This document shows positions 55,144 to 63,149 of a stretch of DNA of 64,000 nt, piece by piece. Every line of letters starts with the position of its first letter. The first letter of the stretch is position 1. Below the pieces are notes generated by a model. The model was not told the DNA's origin. It saw only the letters and a list, made by a program, of their open reading frames with translations, and ran no database searches. The stretch is from the NCBI RefSeq assembly GCF_003122215.1, contig NZ_QEYD01000010.1:62001-126000 (forward strand), written 5' to 3'. A program made the translations under genes and the position numbers. Source of the DNA: Pararhodobacter marinus. GTDB lineage: Bacteria; Pseudomonadota; Alphaproteobacteria; Rhodobacterales; Rhodobacteraceae.

Positions 55144-56187
55144 GTGAAGGCGCATCGAATGACCAGCGAGACCGAAGACCCCAAGCGAGGCGGACGCGTG
55201 ACACTGCACGACGTGGCCGCCGCCGCTGGCGTGTCCAAGTCCACTGTCTCGCGGATCCTCGACGAACGCCTGCCGCGCGCGAACAACCCCACCGCGGACC
55301 GGGTGCGCCAGGTTGCAACCGAGCTGGGCTATATGCGCGACGTCGCCGCCGCCAACCTTCGGCGCGGGCAAAGCCTGACCATCGGTGTGATCGTGCCGCG
55401 CCTGACCGACACCGTCATGGCAATGCTTTACGAATCCCTGGCGCGCGCCTGCTCTCGGGTCGGTCGGTTCGCAATCGTCGCCACGACCGACGACAACCCG
55501 GACGCGGTGCGGACGGCGGCCGATTCGCTGCTGAGGCGCGGCGTTGATGGACTGGTCCTGGCCACCGCACGGGACGACGACGATTTCACCGCCGAATTGC
55601 AGGACCGCGGCGTTCCCTTCGTGCTCGCACTGAGAACCGACGGACATAGTCCCTCATCGGTGGGCGACGATCAGTTGGGCGGCTACCTGGCGACGCGGCA
55701 CCTGCTGGATCTTGGGCATCGGCGGATCGGATTGATCGCAGGACCGGCCTTTGCCTCGAGTTCGCGCCTGCGTGCCGAAGGGTATCGGCAGGCGCTTTCC
55801 GAGGCCGGGCACGATGCGGATCCAGAGCTGGTCGTCGCGTCCACTTTCGGCATCGAATCGGGCGCCGAAGCAGCGGAGATACTGCTCTCGCTTCCTGCAC
55901 CACCGACCGCGATCTTCGCCGTCAACGACAATACGGCGATCGGCGCCATGTCGACGATCCTGCGCCGCGGGCTGACGGTGCCCGGGGATGTCTCGCTGAT
56001 TGGCTACAACGACATTCCGTTGGTCAGCCTTTTGCCAACGCCGCTGGCGACGGTCCGAGTGCCTTTCGACCAGATCGCGTTCGAGGCGCTGGATTTGCTT
56101 GCCCATGCCGGCGGCGCTGCCCAAGGCGAAATCCGCAAGGCAACGCCGACCGTCATTCCCCGGCAATCGACAGCGCGCTGCCGGTAA
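55144..56187 (+). CDS. LacI-family repressor
   Basis: A 347-residue LacI/GalR regulator. The helix-turn-helix and hinge are clear (VTLHDVAAAAGVSKSTVSRI), followed by a periplasmic-binding-like effector domain with SLIGYNDIPLVSLLPTPLAT near the end. The GTG at 55144 has AGGAAA upstream; an ATG at 55159 is the alternative. It is divergent from the DHDPS-TRAP operon with two perfect operators between, so it very probably represses that operon and itself. The inducer is probably the transported acid or a metabolite of it. Confidence 0.92.
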   Translation: MKAHRMTSETEDPKRGGRVTLHDVAAAAGVSKSTVSRILDERLPRANNPTADRVRQVATELGYMRDVAAANLRRGQSLTIGVIVPRLTDTVMAMLYESLARACSRVGRFAIVATTDDNPDAVRTAADSLLRRGVDGLVLATARDDDDFTAELQDRGVPFVLALRTDGHSPSSVGDDQLGGYLATRHLLDLGHRRIGLIAGPAFASSSRLRAEGYRQALSEAGHDADPELVVASTFGIESGAEAAEILLSLPAPPTAIFAVNDNTAIGAMSTILRRGLTVPGDVSLIGYNDIPLVSLLPTPLATVRVPFDQIAFEALDLLAHAGGAAQGEIRKATPTVIPRQSTARCR

Positions 56188-56313
56188 CGTCCTCGCCGTT
56201 CAGTCACCAGCCGGGCGTTTCGGCAGCTGACGCAACCCTTTCATCCCGCGACGACCCGAGCCCGGTCGGTGATTTCGACGTGCGCGGCAAGGCGAATGGC
56301 GAACCGGCTTGAC

Positions 56314-57801
56314 CTATCCGTTCCTCGCTCTGCGTTGCGCTTTCAGCCAGGGAGACAGATAGGGCCAGACGATGCTCAACAGTGCCACCAGCAGAAGCAG
56401 AGCCGAGACCGGACGGGTGAAGAAAGGCAGCACGCCCTCGTCGGTGTAGGTGATCCCGCGCCGCAGGTTCAGTTCCAGCATCGGGCCGAGGATGAAGGCC
56501 AGGATGAAGGGGCCGACCGGCAGTTTGACGCGGTCCATCAAGAGGCCGGTGGCCGCAAAGCCCAGCAGCAAGACATAGTTGAACGCGGTCGACGAACCCA
56601 CGAAGACGCCAATGAAGCCCAGTACGACGATCGCCGGATACAGATAGTGATACGGGATCTTCAGGATCGCAGGGAACAGGCGCATCCCGAAATACTGCAA
56701 GAGCAGCACAAGCACCGAGGCCAGAAGCGCAGTCAGAAACAACGCATACACAATGTCCGGGTTGTTCGCGAACAGAAGCGGGCCGGCCTGGATGCCGTGG
56801 ATCATCAGACCGCCCAGAAGGATCGCGGTGGTCCCGTCGCCCGGAATCCCCAGCGCGACCATCGGGATGAGAGAGCCGCCGACCGAAGCATTGTTGGAGG
56901 TTTCGGACGCGAAGACGCCATCGACGCAGCCCTTGCCGAATTTCTCCGGGTGCTTCGAGGCGGATTTCGCCTGCGCATAGGCCACCAGGTTCGACAGCGC
57001 CGCCCCCATGCCGGGCAGGAAACCGATCCAGAGCCCGATTACGAAAGACCGGACAATGTTCCAGGCGTTGTCGGTGTATTCCTTCAGGCTGACGCCGAAA
57101 CCCTTGATGTCGCGCACATCGACCTCGGGAATCTGCTGTTCGCCCCGCGCATGATCCTGCACGATCTGCTTGAGCGCGAAGAGGCCCAGCATCAGCGCCA
57201 CAAGGTCGATCCCGCCCGACAGGTAGATCGAACCGAAGGTGAAACGCGCGTTGCCGTCGATGGGGGCGAAGCCCACGCAGGACAGAAGCAGCCCCAGCGC
57301 AGCGGCGGCCATGCCGTGAAAGATGGACCCGCGAGCCAGAGCCGCGACCAGCGCGATGGCGCAGAAGCCCAGCGAAAAGTATTCCCACGGTCCCAGTTGC
57401 AGGGCAAGCCGGGCCATCACCGGCGACAAGAACATGGCGATCAGGATCGAGAAGGCGGTGCCGATGAAGCTGGCGACGATGGCGGCGCCGAGGGCCTTCA
57501 CCGCCTGCCCGTTGCGGGTCATCGGGTAGCCGTCGAAGGTGGTCGCAATCGATGAGGGCGATCCGGGAATGCCCAGCAGGATCGAGCCGATCATGCCGCC
57601 CGAAACGCCGCCGACCCAGATCGACACCAGCATGGCGAGGCCCACATGGGGATCCATCCCGAAAGTGATGGGCAACAGCAGCGCCACCCCAAGGCCGCCC
57701 GAGAGGCCCGGAATGGCGCCCAGGATAATCCCGAGAGAGGTCGCGAGCAGGATCACCAGGAAGGTGGTCGGCTCGAACAGGGCAAGAAGGGAATCGAGCA
57801 T
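56314..57801 (-). CDS. tctA: Tripartite tricarboxylate transporter large permease (TctA)
   Basis: A 495-residue TctA-family permease with about twelve membrane helices. Blocks are GIILGAIPGLSGGLGVALLL, SIWVGGVSGGMIGSILLGIP, GAALSNLVAYAQAKSASKHP and NNASVGGSLIPMVALGIPGD. The start MLDSLLALF lies eight bases after the tctB stop; the upstream extension of the frame is tctB read out of frame. Last gene of the operon, convergent with LacI. Confidence 0.93.
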   Translation of the reverse strand: MLDSLLALFEPTTFLVILLATSLGIILGAIPGLSGGLGVALLLPITFGMDPHVGLAMLVSIWVGGVSGGMIGSILLGIPGSPSSIATTFDGYPMTRNGQAVKALGAAIVASFIGTAFSILIAMFLSPVMARLALQLGPWEYFSLGFCAIALVAALARGSIFHGMAAAALGLLLSCVGFAPIDGNARFTFGSIYLSGGIDLVALMLGLFALKQIVQDHARGEQQIPEVDVRDIKGFGVSLKEYTDNAWNIVRSFVIGLWIGFLPGMGAALSNLVAYAQAKSASKHPEKFGKGCVDGVFASETSNNASVGGSLIPMVALGIPGDGTTAILLGGLMIHGIQAGPLLFANNPDIVYALFLTALLASVLVLLLQYFGMRLFPAILKIPYHYLYPAIVVLGFIGVFVGSSTAFNYVLLLGFAATGLLMDRVKLPVGPFILAFILGPMLELNLRRGITYTDEGVLPFFTRPVSALLLLVALLSIVWPYLSPWLKAQRRARNG

Positions 57802-57809
57802 CACGAACC

Positions 57810-58256
57810 TCAGAACAGGAGGCCATGGGGCAGGAACGCCCCAAGCGCGGTGGAAAACAGAAGGTGGACGCCCAGTGTCACCATCCCGGCATAGACGAGA
57901 CCACGCCACCAGACGCGGCGCTCGCGCCCGGCGATGATCCAGTAGAGTGCGAATACCGAAACGATGCTGGCTACGTAGAAACCCACAAGCCAGAGCGCCA
58001 CGGCGAAGAACACCAACGCGCCGGCCATTGAAGCCCCCCGGATCACGGCCTCGCGCTCCAACGGGCGGTCATCGCCTGCCGGGCGTTGCAGGATCAGGCC
58101 CAGCCCGCAGATCACCAGGATCACGCAGGCGAAGATCGGGAATAGCTTTGGTCCGGGATCGTTGTTGAAGGTGCGCACGCTCAGCTGCGAAGCCAGAGCG
58201 ATTCCACCTGCGCCGAGGGCCAGAAGCGCTGCGCCGAGAGGGCGTTCGGTGTTCAT
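57810..58256 (-). CDS. tctB: Tripartite tricarboxylate transporter small permease (TctB)
   Basis: A 148-residue TctB-family protein with four membrane helices: NTERPLGAALLALGAGGIAL, FPIFACVILVICGLGLIL, GALVFFAVALWLVGFYVASI and GLVYAGMVTLGVHLLF. It sits between receptor and large permease. A hairpin separates it from the receptor gene. Confidence 0.88.
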   Translation of the reverse strand: MNTERPLGAALLALGAGGIALASQLSVRTFNNDPGPKLFPIFACVILVICGLGLILQRPAGDDRPLEREAVIRGASMAGALVFFAVALWLVGFYVASIVSVFALYWIIAGRERRVWWRGLVYAGMVTLGVHLLFSTALGAFLPHGLLF

Positions 58257-58276
58257 GCTGTTTCTCCTGCCGGAAG

Positions 58277-58300
58277 AGAGGGCGCGGTGCCGCGCCCTCT
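58277..58300 (-). repeat. GC-rich hairpin after the first TctC receptor gene
   Basis: Perfect 11-bp arms (AGAGGGCGCGG/CCGCGCCCTCT) around a 2-base centre, seven bases past the receptor stop. Confidence 0.55.
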
Positions 58301-58307
58301 GCGTGGG

Positions 58308-59264
58308 TCAGTTGGGGGCGAGGCCAAGGTGTTGTGTAAGCGCCGCGATGTGGTCGTTTTCCTGCTGAACGATCTCGTTCGCCTCTTCCAGCGAATACGG
58401 CACGAAACTGCTATCGGCTGTTTCCAGCGCCGCGGCGACCTGTTCGTCTTCGCCCATCGCCTGGATCACGGCGTTGATCTCGGTCGCGATCTCGGGGTCG
58501 ATGCCCGCCGGGCCCAGCACCAGAAGCGGCGCGATCCAGGACACGTCGACGCCCTGATCGAGGCAGGTCTGGAATTCGGGATAGTCGGGGTCCGGCGTCG
58601 GGTCGACCATGCACAGCACGCGCATGTCACCCGATTCGACGAATTGGCGGGCCGAGGCCGCGCCCAGGTTGCCCAGCGTGATATGCCCGCCCTGGATGCC
58701 CGCGACCTTGTCCACTTCGGCCGAGGCTTCGACCAGTCGCAGGTCGATATCCTCGTTCATCATGATGGTGCCCGCGATGAAATGCGTGGTCTGCCCCATC
58801 GACACGCCGACCGTGTATTGGCCGGGGTTGGCGCGGGCGTCATCGATGAACTCGCGCATGTTCTGCCACGGCGCATCGGGGGCTACGGCATAGACCTGCG
58901 GCGGATAGGATTGCGCGATGCCCAACACGCTGAATTCGTCCAGATCGTGGTTGTAGCGGCCGGTCTGGATACCGACCAGCATGCCGGTATGCTGGAACAG
59001 CAGGGTCTGGCCGTCAGGATCGGCGTTGCGCACTGTCTCCTGCGCGACGACACCGCCCCCTTCGGGCTGGTTGATCACCGCCACGGAACTGCCCGTTGCG
59101 CGCTGCAGGTAATCCGCAAAGATCCGGCCCATGATATCGGTGCCGCCCCCCGGACGCGACGGGATGATCAGCTGAATCGGGCCGCCGGGCCAGTCGGCGG
59201 CCTGGGCGCCGGTGGCCGCAAGCGCCAGTGACAGCGCAAGGCCAAGGGTCTTGGTCATGGTCAT
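58308..59264 (-). CDS. tctC: Tripartite tricarboxylate transporter receptor (TctC), first copy
   Basis: A 318-residue Bug/TctC-family receptor. A signal peptide ends near GAQAADW, then PIQLIIPSRPGGGTDIMGRI, the standard opening with the carboxylate-binding loop. GGAGG lies upstream of MTMTKTLG; a longer frame was rejected. It is clearly paralogous to the second receptor of this operon (61123-62103), sharing for instance the VRNADPDGQTLLF/VRSADPDGQTLLF block. It is directly upstream of tctBA. Confidence 0.92.
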   Translation of the reverse strand: MTMTKTLGLALSLALAATGAQAADWPGGPIQLIIPSRPGGGTDIMGRIFADYLQRATGSSVAVINQPEGGGVVAQETVRNADPDGQTLLFQHTGMLVGIQTGRYNHDLDEFSVLGIAQSYPPQVYAVAPDAPWQNMREFIDDARANPGQYTVGVSMGQTTHFIAGTIMMNEDIDLRLVEASAEVDKVAGIQGGHITLGNLGAASARQFVESGDMRVLCMVDPTPDPDYPEFQTCLDQGVDVSWIAPLLVLGPAGIDPEIATEINAVIQAMGEDEQVAAALETADSSFVPYSLEEANEIVQQENDHIAALTQHLGLAPN

Positions 59265-59277
59265 CTTCTTTTCCTCC

Positions 59278-60204
59278 CTATGAAACGCAGTCTGTGAAGA
59301 GCGCCGAAAGCCAGCGCACGATCTCGGTGCGAGCTTCGGCAAAGCGGGTGTGGCACGCGATCAGGAAGCCGTGATCGGCATCGGCGTATTGGCGGACGGT
59401 TACGTCGTTGCCTTGGGCGATCAGCCGCGCTGCGTACTTCCGGGCCTCGAAGCGCAGCGGGTCGAGCCCGGCTGTCAGGATCAGCGCCGGTGGCAGGCCG
59501 GTCAGCGCCTCGTCCGAGGCGAGGATCGGCGAGAGCAGCGGGTTGTACAGGTTTTCCTCGACGCCCGCGTAGCAGGCGCTGAACGCGCGCAGTCGCGCTG
59601 GCGGAAAGATCGAATGCGGCTCGAGCTTGTCCTCGGCGGGCGTGATGCCATCGAGGAACGGATAGGACATGAGTTGTCCCAGCGGGGTGAAATCGCCGCT
59701 GTCCCTGGCCATCAGGCAGATCGCTGCGGTCAGGTTGCCCCCGGCGGAATGCCCCCCCAGCGCGAAACGCTTCGGATCGGCCCCCAGCGCACCGGCATTG
59801 GCCACCGCCCAGCGGGCAATGTCGTAGCCCTCATGCAGCGCGGTCGGGAACGGATGTTCGGGCGCAAGACGATAATCCAGGTCCACCACGACCGCATCCA
59901 GCTGGCTGGCCAGATGCGCGCAGAACACCGTGTCGCGACGCTGATAGCCCCGCACGAAACCGCCGCCGTGGATATTCAGGAACAGCGGGCGCGGCGCCCT
60001 GGCAGGGGACTTGGGCGTCACGATGACCACCCGGGTGTCACCCGCGCGAGTCGGGATGAAGCGTTCCTCGGCCGTGCAGAGGTCGAGATCGGCTTCAAGG
60101 GCGGGCGTGAGTTTCGTCTCGACAAGATTGCTCCCGCGAAGCTGCGCGGCCAGTTCGAGCCGTTCAGCCTGCGACAGGGCAAATTCGGGCAGCGCGGTGC
60201 TCAA
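59278..60204 (-). CDS. Alpha/beta hydrolase, hormone-sensitive-lipase family
   Basis: A 308-residue esterase of family IV. The oxyanion motif HGGGF is at 79-83, the nucleophile Ser153 in GHSAGG, the acid in TAGLDPLRFEA and the histidine in DADHGFLIA. No signal peptide, so it is cytoplasmic. The start overlaps the MBL-fold gene stop (ATGA) and the TctC gene follows after 13 bases, so it is embedded in the transport operon. It probably hydrolyses an ester or lactone brought in by the transporter; that is inference. Confidence 0.92.
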   Translation of the reverse strand: MSTALPEFALSQAERLELAAQLRGSNLVETKLTPALEADLDLCTAEERFIPTRAGDTRVVIVTPKSPARAPRPLFLNIHGGGFVRGYQRRDTVFCAHLASQLDAVVVDLDYRLAPEHPFPTALHEGYDIARWAVANAGALGADPKRFALGGHSAGGNLTAAICLMARDSGDFTPLGQLMSYPFLDGITPAEDKLEPHSIFPPARLRAFSACYAGVEENLYNPLLSPILASDEALTGLPPALILTAGLDPLRFEARKYAARLIAQGNDVTVRQYADADHGFLIACHTRFAEARTEIVRWLSALFTDCVS

Positions 60205-61040
60205 GCGACTTTGTCCAGGATCTTGCGGATCCCCGCGATGCGCTGATCCATCAGCCGCGGCCAGACCTCGGGGTCGTGGAAGGGATTGTGCCCTTCGCGG
60301 ATGGCATCGACCCGGTCCATCATCCCGACCTGCGCGGGGTGCGATCCCAGCGTGATGTCGACCTTCATGGCGCGCAGACGCACCAGCGAATCGTGGAAAT
60401 CCTGCTGCAACGAGAAGGGCAGGTTGTTTTCGGAAAGATACGCGTCCGTGACGGTGATCAGACCGATGCCGCCATGCATGCCGACCTGCAGCGTCTCACC
60501 GTTCTCCTCGACCTCGAAGAAGAAACTGGTGGTTCCGGGGGTGTGGCCCGGGGTCAGAACGGTCCGGATTTCCCGGTCGCCGAACACGACAGGCTGGTTG
60601 TCGGAATAGAAATCATCGGGTTCGAACGGTCCCCAGGGATATCCATTGTCGAGCAGCTGGTCGGGGCGGTCGCACAGAAACTGCCAATCCTCGCGGCTCA
60701 TCATCACCTTGGCGCCCGAGGCCTCGACCAGCGGACGCACGCCGCCAAGATGGTCGTAATGCATGTGGCTGACCAGGATCAGCTTCAGGTCGGTGATGTC
60801 GAAACCCAGCTTCCGGATCGACTCGAACACCAGATAGACCTGCGGCTGCATCGTCGTGTCGATCAGGATCAGCCCCTCGGTGGATTGCAGCAGATAGGCC
60901 CCGACCCAGTTGTTGCCGACATACCAGGTGCGCGGGGCTACCGGGAACGGATCGACGGCGACCTCCCAGGGACGCTCGCAGCCCTGTTTCAGGCATTCCA
61001 GCGGATCGGAGGGAAGGGGCGGCAATTGACGGCGGGCCAT
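60201..61040 (-). CDS. Metallo-beta-lactamase-fold hydrolase, subclass-B3-like
   Basis: A 279-residue MBL-fold protein. The zinc motif HMHYDH gives His92, His94, Asp96 and His97, followed by His166 (TPGHTPGT) and His234 (LGSHPAQ), the ligand set of subclass B3. Unlike secreted lactamases it has no signal peptide, suggesting an intracellular hydrolase of a different substrate. The start MARRQLPPLP has AGGAA upstream. It lies between the second receptor and the alpha/beta hydrolase genes. Confidence 0.88.
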   Translation of the reverse strand: MARRQLPPLPSDPLECLKQGCERPWEVAVDPFPVAPRTWYVGNNWVGAYLLQSTEGLILIDTTMQPQVYLVFESIRKLGFDITDLKLILVSHMHYDHLGGVRPLVEASGAKVMMSREDWQFLCDRPDQLLDNGYPWGPFEPDDFYSDNQPVVFGDREIRTVLTPGHTPGTTSFFFEVEENGETLQVGMHGGIGLITVTDAYLSENNLPFSLQQDFHDSLVRLRAMKVDITLGSHPAQVGMMDRVDAIREGHNPFHDPEVWPRLMDQRIAGIRKILDKVA

Positions 61041-61076
61041 CGGGTCATTCCTGGATGTTCGGTTGTGCAAGACAGG

Positions 61077-61098
61077 GCGGGGCGCCGCGGCGCCCCGC
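61077..61098 (-). repeat. GC-rich hairpin after the second TctC receptor gene
   Basis: Perfect 10-bp arms (GCGGGGCGCC/GGCGCCCCGC) around a 2-base centre, 24 bases past the receptor stop and before the MBL-fold gene. Confidence 0.55.
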
Positions 61099-61122
61099 TC
61101 GGGTATGTTCAGAAGGGATTCC

Positions 61123-62103
61123 TCAGTTCAGACCAAGCAGCTCGGCGGTCTGCTCAACGCGGGCATCGGTGGCCTCGAGACGCGCACGCGTTTCTTCAGC
61201 CGGGATCGCGGTCAGAGGCATGCGCATGGTCTCGAACTGCGCCGCAACCTCGGGATCCGAGACGACGTCGGTAAACGCGGCGTTGATCGCGTCGATGGTC
61301 GCGTCGTCCATCCCCGCAGGCCCCATGATCAGGAAGTCGAGCCCATAGAGCACGTTCTCATAGCCCTGTTCGGCTACCGAGGGGATGTCCGGCGCTGCGG
61401 GGTCGCGACCCGCTTCGCCCGCGATGGTGCCCAGGATGCGCAGGTCGCCCGATTCCACGTATTGCAGCGTCCCGGCGGTGTTGATCATCGCGGCGTCGAT
61501 CTGATGGCCCTGCAGCTGAACCAGCTTGTCCGCGTCGCTGCCGGCATCGACGATGCGGAACTCCGCGCCGGAATCCATCATCAGCAGCCCCGCCATGAAA
61601 TGCGTCGAGCCGCGGATCTGTACGCCCAGCGTCACGCCGTTCGGATCGGCTTCGGCCGCGGCAACAAGGTCCGCCACGTTCTGCCACGGGGAATCGGCGG
61701 CAACAGCAAGGGCGTAGGTGCCGCCCACGGCCATCGCGGCGGCGGTGGTGAAGTCTTCCAGCGGATCGGCCTCGATCGCGCCGGTATGATGCATGGCCAG
61801 GATGCCCGAGTGGAAGAACAGCAGGGTCTGGCCGTCCGGGTCCGCGCTGCGCACGGTTTCCGCCGCAACAACGCCGCCACCGCCGGGATTGTTGACGACG
61901 ACAAAGGGTTGACCCGTCTGCTCTTGCAGGGCCGCGGCGACGATCCGCGCGGCACCGTCGGTGCCGCCGCCGGCGCGCGCCGGCACCACAAGCTGCACCG
62001 ACCCCGAGGGCCATTCGGACTGCGCCATCGCCGGAAGGGATGCCATCATCAGCGCGCCGGTCCCCAGGGCCAGCATCGCGCGGCGGTTCAGGTGATTCGT
62101 CAT
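61123..62103 (-). CDS. Tripartite tricarboxylate transporter receptor (TctC), second copy
   Basis: A 326-residue Bug/TctC receptor with a signal peptide (NHLNRRAMLALGTGALMMAS, cleaved near PAMAQ; the double arginine allows Tat export). It continues SVQLVVPARAGGGTDGAARI. It is clearly related to the first copy but diverged. It heads the operon and is divergent from a LysR regulator. Two receptors for one TctAB pair suggest two related ligands. Confidence 0.92.
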   Translation of the reverse strand: MTNHLNRRAMLALGTGALMMASLPAMAQSEWPSGSVQLVVPARAGGGTDGAARIVAAALQEQTGQPFVVVNNPGGGGVVAAETVRSADPDGQTLLFFHSGILAMHHTGAIEADPLEDFTTAAAMAVGGTYALAVAADSPWQNVADLVAAAEADPNGVTLGVQIRGSTHFMAGLLMMDSGAEFRIVDAGSDADKLVQLQGHQIDAAMINTAGTLQYVESGDLRILGTIAGEAGRDPAAPDIPSVAEQGYENVLYGLDFLIMGPAGMDDATIDAINAAFTDVVSDPEVAAQFETMRMPLTAIPAEETRARLEATDARVEQTAELLGLN

Positions 62104-62203
62104 GTTCGTTCCTCCCAGAACTCTCCTCTGCCCTCAAAGGTATTGACACGGGGGCAGTTTCGGAAATTGCTATTTGCATCTAGCCATAAGGAATGCTTTT
62201 GGC

Positions 62204-63145
62204 ATGGCTCTGAATGCGCAGACCCTTCTGACCCGCCTGACCACCCGCGCACGGCTGCGTCACATGCAGGCGCTGGTTATGCTTGACGACCTGCGTTCGA
62301 TGACGCGCGCGGCGCAGGCGATGGGCATGACGCAACCTGCGATGACCCAACTCGTGGCAGAAATGGAGCAGTTGCTGGAGACCACGCTATTCCTGCGTCA
62401 TTCGCGCGGCGTGGACCCGACGCCGGTTGCCCAGGACCTGCTGCCCGTCGCCCGCCGGATCCTCGCAGCGATGGAGGAAGGGGCCGAAGCCGTTGCCACA
62501 CGCATCCGCCGCGACAGCGGACCGATCCGTGTGGCAGCGACCGTGGCGGCGGTCGGGGCGCTTCTGAACCGGCTTTTGCCCGACCTCAGCCGCGCGCAGC
62601 CGACGCTGCAACTGATGGTCGAGACGGTGATGGGATTGAGCCTTTCGGCGTCCTTCAATGCCGAGGACTACGACATCGTCCTTTGCCGCCGCCTGAACGT
62701 GGTTCCCGAAGGCTGGACCTTCGTCCCCTGCTTTGACGACAGGTCGGTCATCGTGGCGGGCAAGCGCCATCCCTTGGCCACGAAAGCGGCGGTGATGGCC
62801 GCCGACCTGAGGCAATGCATCTGGCTGCAGAACCATGTCGCGACGCTTGCGCGGCACGCTTTTGACGCGCTCCGCGAGGAGCACGGCTTGGACAACCTGC
62901 AGGAAATCAACATAATTTCCAGGATCCCCGAGGTCATGTGGTCCATGCTGCGCGAGGGCACGGCGGTCTGCCTGTCACCCCGCAGCGTAGCCCTGCCGCG
63001 CCTTGAGGAGGGCACGCTGGTTGAGCTTCCCTTCCGGGTGAACACGCCTCTGGAACCGATGGGGTTCTACTGGAAACCCGAAGCGGCGACGCCGGCGATC
63101 CGGCTTCTTGCGCAGGGCCTGACCGACCTGCGCAAGAAGCCTTGA
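62204..63145 (+). CDS. LysR-family regulator
   Basis: A 313-residue LysR-type regulator. The HTH is LDDLRSMTRAAQAMGMTQPA followed by MTQLVAEMEQLLETTLF, and the effector domain carries TVAAVGALLNRLLPDL. The ATG at 62204 was chosen; a TTG 30 bases upstream also keeps the frame. Divergent from the two-receptor TTT operon (100-bp gap containing TTGACA at 62143), which it probably regulates. Four bases separate its stop from that of the convergent dehydrogenase gene. Confidence 0.9.
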   Translation: MALNAQTLLTRLTTRARLRHMQALVMLDDLRSMTRAAQAMGMTQPAMTQLVAEMEQLLETTLFLRHSRGVDPTPVAQDLLPVARRILAAMEEGAEAVATRIRRDSGPIRVAATVAAVGALLNRLLPDLSRAQPTLQLMVETVMGLSLSASFNAEDYDIVLCRRLNVVPEGWTFVPCFDDRSVIVAGKRHPLATKAAVMAADLRQCIWLQNHVATLARHAFDALREEHGLDNLQEINIISRIPEVMWSMLREGTAVCLSPRSVALPRLEEGTLVELPFRVNTPLEPMGFYWKPEAATPAIRLLAQGLTDLRKKP

Positions 63146-63149
63146 GCGC

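Noticed and set aside
60201-61040. Beta-lactam resistance gene
   Set aside because: The zinc ligands are B3-like, but there is no signal peptide and it sits inside a carboxylate-transport operon; a metabolic role is more likely.
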